A stretch of 52,544 nucleotides of DNA, from the NCBI GenBank assembly GCA_028281625.1, contig JANQJN010000182.1:1-52544 (forward strand), written 5' to 3'. This DNA is from Emcibacteraceae bacterium (GTDB taxonomy: Bacteria; Pseudomonadota; Alphaproteobacteria; Sphingomonadales; Emcibacteraceae). The notes beneath the pieces are model-generated. The model saw only the letters and a program-made list of their open reading frames with translations. It was not told where the DNA came from and made no database searches. This document shows, piece after piece, positions 45,798-52,544 of the stretch. The position numbers and the translations under genes are program-made. Positions within the stretch are counted from its first letter, which is position 1. Each line of letters opens with the position of its first letter.

Positions 45798-46661
45798 ATG
45801 TCAGATAAAAATGAAATTGATGAAGTAACAGGTACCGCAACAACCGGTCACGAATGGGACGGTATCAAAGAACTGAATACTCCGATGCCGCGCTGGTGGC
45901 TCTGGACCTATTACATAACGGTGATCTGGTCTATTGGATATTGGATTGTTTACCCGTCCTGGCCATTGATTGATGACTATGTGAAAGGGATTTGGGGCAC
46001 CACACAAAGGCAGGTGGTTGCTGAACAACTTGAAGTAGCCATGCAGGAAAGAGCAGTTTATGGGGAGCGCCTCATGAATTCTGATTTGGAGACCATAAGA
46101 AGTACACCGGACCTCCTTAATTTTGCTATGGCAGGCGGCCGTGCATCTTACGGCGATAACTGCGCGGGTTGCCATGGATCAGGTGCCCAGGGCTCAATCG
46201 GCTACCCGAACCTCAATGATGACGAATGGCTGTGGGGCGGAACGCTGGATGATATTCACACAACCATAACAGTAGGTATCCGCTCGGTGCATGAAGACAC
46301 TCGCTTTAATGATATGCCGGCGTTTCTCCGCGATGAGCTTCTTTCAGAAGAAGAAATTGAAGAAGTGAGTGACTATGTTCTTTCACTTACCGACAATTCA
46401 TACAGAGCGACAGAAAATGGTACAATGCTGTTTATGGATAACTGTGCCGTTTGTCACGGTGAGGACGCCAAAGGACTAAGAGAATTTGGAGCACCGGATT
46501 TAACAGACCAGATCTGGCTCTTCGGTCAGGACCGTGATGCGGTGATCGATGTGGTTTCCTACAGCCGTAAGGGTGTGATGCCAACATGGTCAGGTCGTCT
46601 CGATCCGACAACCATTAAGGCGCTTGCCGTATACGTACATTCCTTAGGTGGGGGTGAATAA
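45798..46661 (+). CDS. ccoP: cbb3 oxidase subunit III, diheme cytochrome c
   Basis: 287 residues from ATG 45798; a longer frame from 45759 overlaps ccoQ and is rejected. GAGGAAGAG of ccoQ serves as ribosome-binding site. One membrane helix (WWLWTYYITVIWSIGYWIVYP), then two cytochrome c domains with CAGCHG and CAVCHG. It takes electrons from periplasmic cytochromes and passes them to CcoO. Confidence 0.97.
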   Translation: MSDKNEIDEVTGTATTGHEWDGIKELNTPMPRWWLWTYYITVIWSIGYWIVYPSWPLIDDYVKGIWGTTQRQVVAEQLEVAMQERAVYGERLMNSDLETIRSTPDLLNFAMAGGRASYGDNCAGCHGSGAQGSIGYPNLNDDEWLWGGTLDDIHTTITVGIRSVHEDTRFNDMPAFLRDELLSEEEIEEVSDYVLSLTDNSYRATENGTMLFMDNCAVCHGEDAKGLREFGAPDLTDQIWLFGQDRDAVIDVVSYSRKGVMPTWSGRLDPTTIKALAVYVHSLGGGE

Positions 46662-46673
46662 AAGGTTTCAATT

Positions 46674-48158
46674 ATGAACCAGGACCCAATTATCCCTCAT
46701 AAGCTCGTAGAGCGGGCAGATGTTGAGCCGGTCAAAAAAACCGACGAGATGCCCCTCTATGAAAAGAGGAAAAAAATATATCCCAAACGAGCGTTCGGTA
46801 AATTCCGGACGTTCAAATGGGTCGTAATGCTAATCACTCTTGGCATTTATTATGTAGCGCCATGGCTTAGATGGGACCGCGGTGAAGGCGTTCCCGATCA
46901 GGCCATTTTAGTGGATGCGGTAAATACCAGATTTTATTTTTTCTTCATAGAAATCTGGCCACATGAGGTTTACTACATCATCGGTGGGGTGTTGCTCTTT
47001 GTATTCGGGCTATTCCTGTTTACCAGTGTGTTTGGTCGGGTTTGGTGCGGTTATACCTGCCCACAAACGGTGTGGGTAGATCTTTTCCTGGTGGTTGAAC
47101 GCTTTTTTGAAGGCGATCGTAACGAGCGGATCAGACTGGATAAGGCACCATGGGGCATTAAAAAAATTGCCAAGAAAACCATCAAACATATCACTTGGCT
47201 CTGGATCAGTGTGCTGACCGGTGGAGCGTGGGTTTTCTACTTTACCGATGCACCAACACTTTATCAGCAGTTTCTGGTTTTTGAAGCGCCGACCACCACA
47301 TATCTGTGGGTTGGCATATTTACTGCGTTTACCTATGTGTTCGGTGGCTTCTCTCGGGAACAGGTTTGCACATACATGTGCCCGTGGCCGCGGATCCAGG
47401 CAGCGATGATGGATGAACATACGCTTGCGGTCAGCTACAGATATGACCGTGGTGAGCCACGGGGTCCCCACAAAAAAGGTACCACTTGGGATGGGCGCGG
47501 TGATTGTATTCAATGCCGTCAATGTGTGGTTGTTTGCCCGCAGGGGGTCGATATACGCGAGGGATCACAGCTTTCCTGTATCCAATGCTCGCTCTGTATT
47601 GATGCCTGCGATGAAGTAATGGAAAAAATTGGTCGTCCGAAAGGATTGATCGCTTACGATTCTGCCGCCAACTTTGAAAGACGGGCGCAGGGTAAAAAAT
47701 CAACACTCAATATTTTTAGACCCAGAGTGCTGATCTACACTGCAATGCTTTCGGTGATTGGTCTTTTAATTCTCGTTAATCTGCTAGGAAAGTCAGAACT
47801 TAATCTGAATATTTTAAGGGACCGAAATCCTGTTTACGTCACCTTGGCAAACGGTGAGATCAGAAACGGGTATACTGTCAAGCTCCTGAATATGTCAGGC
47901 GTGCCACAGGTTTACACCATCAGTGTGGACGGGCTTGACAATTATCAGATGCAGATTGTCGGTATGGATAGAGCTGATGGGCAAACCGAGCATGATATTC
48001 CCGTTGGCGCCGATGAAATCAGATCTGTGAAACTATATGTCTCAGCGCCGAGGCAATCGCTTAACAGCGAAAGTATCGATGTTGATTTTGTGATTTCGTC
48101 GCCAGGTGGCGAAACTCTGGTGGAAAAACAAACCACTTTTAAAGGACCGAGAGGATAA
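46674..48158 (+). CDS. ccoG: Cytochrome oxidase accessory protein CcoG (FixG/RdxA)
   Basis: 494 residues, five or so membrane helices and a ferredoxin-like domain with CIQCRQCVVVCPQG and CIQCSLCIDACD. Further cysteines in GRVWCGYTCPQ and CTYMCPWPRIQ are typical of the family. It helps copper delivery/reduction for the CuB site. C-terminal immunoglobulin-like periplasmic domain (from residue ~385). 12 bp after ccoP. Confidence 0.95.
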   Translation: MNQDPIIPHKLVERADVEPVKKTDEMPLYEKRKKIYPKRAFGKFRTFKWVVMLITLGIYYVAPWLRWDRGEGVPDQAILVDAVNTRFYFFFIEIWPHEVYYIIGGVLLFVFGLFLFTSVFGRVWCGYTCPQTVWVDLFLVVERFFEGDRNERIRLDKAPWGIKKIAKKTIKHITWLWISVLTGGAWVFYFTDAPTLYQQFLVFEAPTTTYLWVGIFTAFTYVFGGFSREQVCTYMCPWPRIQAAMMDEHTLAVSYRYDRGEPRGPHKKGTTWDGRGDCIQCRQCVVVCPQGVDIREGSQLSCIQCSLCIDACDEVMEKIGRPKGLIAYDSAANFERRAQGKKSTLNIFRPRVLIYTAMLSVIGLLILVNLLGKSELNLNILRDRNPVYVTLANGEIRNGYTVKLLNMSGVPQVYTISVDGLDNYQMQIVGMDRADGQTEHDIPVGADEIRSVKLYVSAPRQSLNSESIDVDFVISSPGGETLVEKQTTFKGPRG

Positions 48159-48162
48159 GGGT

Positions 48163-48660
48163 ATGGAACAAACACTTGAGAATAAGAAGAAAGTTACTGG
48201 CTGGCATGTATTGGCAGGATTTCTGGCTTTCTTTCTGACGATTTTTACGGCCAACGGCATCATGACTTACTATGCGCTTGGCACTTGGCAAGGTGTTCAA
48301 ACTGAAGATGCATACGTTAAAGGTTTAAACTACAATCGTCAGATCGAGCAGGCTGAGCAGCAGTATAGTTCCCAGTGGAAACTGGCTTTCGATCAACTCC
48401 CTAAGCTGCAAAATGGCGACCGCGTTGTTGTGTCACTGGCCCATCCAACCTATGACAAGGATGTTGTTTCTGTTTCAAGCGCTTTTGTGCGGCCAGTGGA
48501 GCGTGGGTATGACTTTGATGTCGCACTCACTCACGAAGGCAACCAGCTTTATGCTGCCCCGGTAAATTTCCCGCTTAAAGGAAATTGGAAAGCTGAAGTC
48601 ACTGTGACCTTTAGCGATGGTGCCGAAATGTATCTGAATGACCGGATGGAGATTAGGTAA
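48163..48660 (+). CDS. ccoH: cbb3 oxidase assembly protein FixH/CcoH
   Basis: 165 residues from ATG 48163; an in-frame start inside ccoG (48106) is rejected. One membrane anchor (HVLAGFLAFFLTIFTANGIMTYYAL) and a periplasmic beta domain that begins with TEDAYVKGLNYNRQIEQA, the FixH family signature. Required for assembly of CcoN with CcoO/P. Confidence 0.92.
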   Translation: MEQTLENKKKVTGWHVLAGFLAFFLTIFTANGIMTYYALGTWQGVQTEDAYVKGLNYNRQIEQAEQQYSSQWKLAFDQLPKLQNGDRVVVSLAHPTYDKDVVSVSSAFVRPVERGYDFDVALTHEGNQLYAAPVNFPLKGNWKAEVTVTFSDGAEMYLNDRMEIR

Positions 48661-48665
48661 TCATA

Positions 48666-50849
48666 ATGTCCCAGGATCAAAAAACAGTCGAACAATTTGT
48701 GGTCGAAGGCCTAAGCTGCCCATCCTGCATCCGTAAAGTGGAAGGGGCACTTCGTGAAAACCCGAAGGTGGGTGATGCACACTTGAATTTATCGACCCAA
48801 AGGCTTTCTGTTAAATGGGCCAATGACAATGATATTGGCCCTGATGACAGTTTACTTGTGATTGATATTCTAGGTAAAATTGGCTTCAACGCGTTCCCAC
48901 TACGTGAACAAAAAAGTGCTTCGGATGAAAAAGAGCTGCGCACTTTGCTGAAAGCCATTGCGGTAGCGGGCTTTGCGGCCGCCAACGTTATGCTTCTATC
49001 CGTATCTGACTGGTTCGGTGCGGACATGGGCGAAAACACTCGTCAGCTGTTTCAGTGGGTATCGGCACTGATCGCACTTCCCGCAGCAGCCTACGCCGGT
49101 CTTCCATTTTATCGATCCGCGTGGAATGCCATCAAAAACAAGCACCTTAATATGGAAGTGCCAATTTCCGTGGCTGTGATTCTGGCTTGCGGCATGAGCC
49201 TTGCACAAGCGATACAGGGCAACGGTGAAACATATTTTGATGCTGCAACCATGCTGCTGTTTTTCCTTCTTATCGGTCGCTATCTTGACCGTAAAATGCG
49301 TGCAAGTGCGAAATCAACAGCACAAAATCTTGTCAGTCACCAGTCATTCTTCGCCAATCTTTTGCAGGATGACGGTTCAGTGAAAAAAGTAGCGTTGGAG
49401 CAGGTAAATCCAGGTGATATCATCCATATTGGATCTGGAGAACGCATTCCGCTCGATGGGCGCGTTAAACATGGTTCTTCCGAAATTGACGCGAGTCTCA
49501 TCACTGGCGAAACCACGCCCGAAAAAGTGAATGTAGATAGCAACGTATTCGCAGGCACCATAAACCTGGGTCAGCCGATTGAAGTGACAGTGGAGAATAC
49601 TTCCGGTGCCACTATTCTTGATGAAATTATCCGGCTTATGGAGAACGCTGAGCAAAACCGGGCGAAATATGTGCGATTAGCCGATAAGGCGGCGAGCATA
49701 TATGCCCCTGCGGTTCACTTGCTGGCACTTGTGACCTTCCTTGCGTGGTTCTTTGTGGCGGGTATCAGCTGGCAAGAATCACTTATCACAGCGATTGCTG
49801 TGCTGATTATCACATGTCCTTGTGCGTTAGGACTTGCGGTTCCGGTGGTACAAGTGGTCGCGTCAAGCAGGTTATTCAAAGCGGGGATACTTCTAAAATC
49901 CCCGGATGGGCTTGAGCGCATGGCCGAAATCGATACCGTTGTGTTTGATAAAACAGGATCTCTTACACTTGGTGAGCCGCAAGTCGATAGCTTTGATACT
50001 GCAACTGTTAGTGAACTTCAAATTGCGGCAGCGATGGCAGCACGGTCGAGCCATCCGCTTAGCCGCGCCTTCGTTGCATTTTGTGAAAAACGGAGAATTT
50101 ATCCTTCCGAACATATTGAACAAATCGAAGAGGAGGCAGGCCTGGGATTGAAGACCATACTAAACGGTCAGGAATACCGCCTTGGGAACCGAGAATGGTG
50201 CAACATTGAAGACGAAAGTGGTAAAACTATAAACCAAAGTGAGATCTGGTTTGTCAGTGCCGCTGGCCGAAATGTTCAATTTACGTTTAAAGATAAGTTA
50301 CGCAGTGATGCCAAAGAATGTGTTGATTGGCTCAAGGGCAATAAGCTTGATGTTATCATTTTATCTGGTGACAGAATGCCCGTGGTTAAAGAAATGGCGG
50401 AAACTTTAGGAGTTCAGGATTATTTTGGAGAAATAAAACCGCAGGATAAAGCCGCTAAGATTGAAGAACTTAAGAAGTCAGGGCGCAATATCCTGATGGT
50501 TGGGGATGGGCTCAATGATGCACCGGCACTCGCTGCTGCCAATGTATCAATATCCCCTTCAACAGCGGCTGATATCAGCCAGACCGCTTCGGATTTTGTG
50601 TTTCTTCCCAAAGAGCTATCAAGCCTGATTGAGGCCTATAAAACATCTAAACGTAGCCGCCGACTGGTTTATTGGAATTTCTCACTGGCGGCGCTTTATA
50701 ACGTTATTGCAATCCCATTTGCGGCCTTTGGCTTCCTCACACCGCTAGTTGCGGCCCTCGCCATGAGCGGCTCGTCAATTGTTGTCATACTAAACGCGCT
50801 CAGACTAAATCTTGGTGCGCCGATGAATTCAGAAAGGATCAAACAATGA
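48666..50849 (+). CDS. ccoI: Copper-transporting P-type ATPase CcoI (FixI)
   Basis: 727 residues. N-terminal metal-binding domain with GLSCPSC (residues ~15-21), eight membrane helices, the CPC metal site (ITCPCALGLAVPV, about residue 383), phosphorylation motif DKTGSLT (about 428), HP in SSHPLSRAF and the hinge GDGLNDAPAL (about 613). Exports or loads copper for cbb3 assembly. Stop overlaps ccoS start (ATGA). Confidence 0.96.
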   Translation: MSQDQKTVEQFVVEGLSCPSCIRKVEGALRENPKVGDAHLNLSTQRLSVKWANDNDIGPDDSLLVIDILGKIGFNAFPLREQKSASDEKELRTLLKAIAVAGFAAANVMLLSVSDWFGADMGENTRQLFQWVSALIALPAAAYAGLPFYRSAWNAIKNKHLNMEVPISVAVILACGMSLAQAIQGNGETYFDAATMLLFFLLIGRYLDRKMRASAKSTAQNLVSHQSFFANLLQDDGSVKKVALEQVNPGDIIHIGSGERIPLDGRVKHGSSEIDASLITGETTPEKVNVDSNVFAGTINLGQPIEVTVENTSGATILDEIIRLMENAEQNRAKYVRLADKAASIYAPAVHLLALVTFLAWFFVAGISWQESLITAIAVLIITCPCALGLAVPVVQVVASSRLFKAGILLKSPDGLERMAEIDTVVFDKTGSLTLGEPQVDSFDTATVSELQIAAAMAARSSHPLSRAFVAFCEKRRIYPSEHIEQIEEEAGLGLKTILNGQEYRLGNREWCNIEDESGKTINQSEIWFVSAAGRNVQFTFKDKLRSDAKECVDWLKGNKLDVIILSGDRMPVVKEMAETLGVQDYFGEIKPQDKAAKIEELKKSGRNILMVGDGLNDAPALAAANVSISPSTAADISQTASDFVFLPKELSSLIEAYKTSKRSRRLVYWNFSLAALYNVIAIPFAAFGFLTPLVAALAMSGSSIVVILNALRLNLGAPMNSERIKQ

Positions 50850-51004
50850 ATGTACTGGCATTTCTCATACCTGTAGCCTTGCTCATGGGGCTTGGCGGAC
50901 TGATTGCATTTCTTTGGTCCCTTAAGTCCGGACAGTTTGACGATTTACAAGGCGCCACATACCGTGCGCTGTTTGAAGAAGACGATATAGGAAAAACGGA
51001 ATAA
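50846..51004 (+). CDS. ccoS: cbb3 oxidase maturation protein CcoS
   Basis: 52 residues: a single membrane helix (LIPVALLMGLGGLIAFLWSL) followed by KSGQFDDLQGATYRALFEED, the diagnostic CcoS segment. It overlaps the 3' end of ccoI by four bases. Last gene of the operon; no clear terminator hairpin follows. Confidence 0.92.
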   Translation: MNVLAFLIPVALLMGLGGLIAFLWSLKSGQFDDLQGATYRALFEEDDIGKTE

Positions 51005-51104
51005 CCAAATATAGTTTTTTTATATCTACTATAACAAAAAGAAAATATAATAAGAGCTGGATATATGTTTCTCGATATAGGGAGGCGTTTTTGAAAGGCT
51101 CAAC

Positions 51105-52073
51105 ATGCAACCGCATATAATGGAAAATCAACTGATGCCACGGCTTAAGTTTAGACAGCTTAAGCTATTGGTCACGGTTGGCGAAAAAGGCAATATCGTC
51201 AAAGCATCCAAAGCGCTGAATATGGCGCAGCCAGCCGCCACCAAAATCATTTTAGATCTGGAAGCGACATTGGGACTAAAGCTTTTTGATCGGTCGCCGC
51301 GTGGGGTCACACCGACCATGTATGGGGATATTCTGATCCGCCATGCGAAGTTGATCCTTTCGCAACTCAAGCAAATGAGCGAAGAACTGACATCTGTTCA
51401 CCATGGCGCAAGTGGCCGGGTTTCGGTGGGCACATTGCTGGCCGCTGCCCCGGCTCTGCTCCCCAAGACCATTTCCATGATGCAGGAAGACCGACCTAAT
51501 ATCTCCATTGCGCTCCATGAAGGCACAAATGATGTTCTGATGCCGGCACTCAGGGTGGGAGACCTGGACTTCGTGGTCGGAAGGCTGCCTAAATTTCGTG
51601 GCCGCGAAGGATTGGTGCAGGAAGCCCTTTACAATGAGCCCATTGTAGTTGTGGCGCGAAAAGGGCATCCGCTTGAAGGAAAGAAAAACCTGAAGATGAG
51701 AAAGCTGGCGGAATATGTCTGGATATTGCCGCCCGCACAGACCTCACTGCGTAGACAAATTGAAGCATCCTTTCAAAATGAAGGGGTCGAGCCGCCAATT
51801 AATTCTGTCGAGTCCATTTCGATCCTCGCAAACCTTAAGCTGCTCATCGAATCCGACATGCTGGCAGTAATGCCGCTGCAGGTGGCCCTTTCCAATGAAG
51901 GGCTCTGTCAGTTGGACGTTAGAATAGAGGCGGCACTTGGCGCAGTGGGGGTCACGATGCGCGCCAGTGATGAACTTACACCTGCCGCGCAATATTTCCT
52001 TGAAACATTAAGGGACGCTGCTAAACAGGTTGTTGCAGATGAATATCTCATCGCAACAACCAATTCCGATTAA
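51105..52073 (+). CDS. LysR-family transcriptional regulator
   Basis: 322 residues from ATG 51105 (GAAAGG upstream; the HTH really begins near the third Met at 51135). N-terminal winged HTH: KFRQLKLLVTVGEKGNIVKASKALNMAQPAATKII..LE..LGLKLFDRSPRGVTPT, then a linker helix and a LysR substrate-binding domain from about residue 105. The HTH resembles the GbpR/PcaQ subgroup. It is followed head-to-tail by a convergent beta-propeller gene, so its target is not evident from the window. Confidence 0.9.
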   Translation: MQPHIMENQLMPRLKFRQLKLLVTVGEKGNIVKASKALNMAQPAATKIILDLEATLGLKLFDRSPRGVTPTMYGDILIRHAKLILSQLKQMSEELTSVHHGASGRVSVGTLLAAAPALLPKTISMMQEDRPNISIALHEGTNDVLMPALRVGDLDFVVGRLPKFRGREGLVQEALYNEPIVVVARKGHPLEGKKNLKMRKLAEYVWILPPAQTSLRRQIEASFQNEGVEPPINSVESISILANLKLLIESDMLAVMPLQVALSNEGLCQLDVRIEAALGAVGVTMRASDELTPAAQYFLETLRDAAKQVVADEYLIATTNSD

Positions 52074-52075
52074 GG

Positions 52076-52544
52076 TTAAGGTCTGAGCGGCCAAGGTTCA
52101 TCAGGCATATCAAATTTTGGATCACCCAGCATTGGACTTGAAAGCAGGTAAATGCCATGATTGGTAAAGAGCCAGAACAGGTTCCTGTCATATTCCACAT
52201 ATACTGAATGGCTTAGGTTGCCGCGTGCAAAGCCCGGAACCCGTTCCTCATCAAAGCGCGGCACAAAATATGCTGCAAGCTTTGGATCCGTTGGGTCCGT
52301 AGTATCAAATACCTGAAGACCTGCGTTATAGAAATTGTATGGAAGTACACCTTCACGGGACTCGCCGGGCTGCGTATAATAACCGGTCCGTTTGGGACCG
52401 AAACTGCCGCGACGCTGGCAATAATCGGTAAAGGCCGCTCCTTCTGGTGCTGTCGGGCGCGGTAGGACACCAACTTGCTTTGGGTTTTCTGGATCATTCA
52501 CATCAATGATGAACACTTCCTTGTAGGGCTCCCAGCAGTCTTCG
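52076..52544 (-). CDS. Beta-propeller (LVIVD-like) protein, 5' part missing
   Basis: The reading frame is open to the right edge of the window, so the start lies outside; the last ~155 residues are seen. Two blades of the LVIVD/choice-of-anchor-B type are readable: VFIIDVNDPENPKQVGVLPRP and GLQVFDTTDPTDPKLAAYFVP, then a terminal segment with HGIYLLSSPMLGD. Such proteins are usually secreted or periplasmic and of unknown function. Convergent with the LysR gene (2-bp gap). Confidence 0.7.
   Translation of the reverse strand, partial: EDCWEPYKEVFIIDVNDPENPKQVGVLPRPTAPEGAAFTDYCQRRGSFGPKRTGYYTQPGESREGVLPYNFYNAGLQVFDTTDPTDPKLAAYFVPRFDEERVPGFARGNLSHSVYVEYDRNLFWLFTNHGIYLLSSPMLGDPKFDMPDEPWPLRP

Noticed and set aside
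1..52544. CRISPR arrays, insertion sequences or integrases
   Set aside because: No regularly spaced short repeats, transposase or integrase motifs were seen. The only direct repeats are the Rhs cores and the 133-bp small-gene repeat.

Overview
The window looks like a chromosomal segment of a marine-type alphaproteobacterium with modest GC content. Supporting signs are the elongator tRNA-Met, the cbb3 oxidase operon order ccoNOQP-GHIS, the NarK1/NarK2 pair and the TonB receptor with sulfotransferase. Placement near Kordiimonadales/Emcibacterales is only a guess. No replication, phage or transposase genes are visible.

Region 1 (1-15,500) is an accessory cluster next to a tRNA-Met gene. It codes for secreted proteins that nearly all carry Sec signal peptides. 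They are: a YD-repeat protein with a long glycine-rich tail; a 1353-residue Rhs/YD-repeat 'N-half' with a transglutaminase-like domain; and two separate Rhs 'C-halves' whose 1899-bp cores are homologous without net indels but whose C-terminal tips are unrelated. Each tip is followed directly by a different putative immunity gene. Tip 1 has a soluble cytoplasmic partner. Tip 2 carries an HExxHxxGxxD metallopeptidase motif and its partner is a lipoprotein. Around these sit at least six genes and two or three wrecks of a family of ~110-residue exported two-cysteine proteins, most of them preceded by a GGGGG ribosome-binding site. This split, Sec-exported Rhs system with many small two-cysteine partners is the best candidate in the window for an undescribed system.

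Region 2 (15,600-26,000) holds a DAO-type FAD oxidoreductase, a trimethylamine-dehydrogenase-like flavoprotein, a TPR-sulfotransferase, a TonB-dependent receptor, an Asp/Asn beta-hydroxylase-like dioxygenase and a beta-propeller-like protein.

Region 3 (26,000-51,000) is a low-oxygen and nitrate respiration island: narK1-narK2-narGHJI (minus strand), two paralogous regulators with a NIT nitrate-sensing domain fused to a Crp/Fnr output domain and a C-terminal five-cysteine motif, an alginate-export-type porin, hemN, a tandem universal stress protein, and ccoNOQPGHIS. Four FNR-type palindromes (TTGAC-N4-GTCAA or close variants) lie in front of narK1/regulator 1, the porin, usp and ccoN. The regulators have the E-x2-SR recognition-helix residues expected to read such sites, so the island looks like one self-contained regulon. 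No nitrite reductase and no NarXL/NarQP system is present in the window.

Region 4 (51,000-52,544) holds a LysR regulator and the 3' part of a beta-propeller (LVIVD-like) gene that runs off the right edge.
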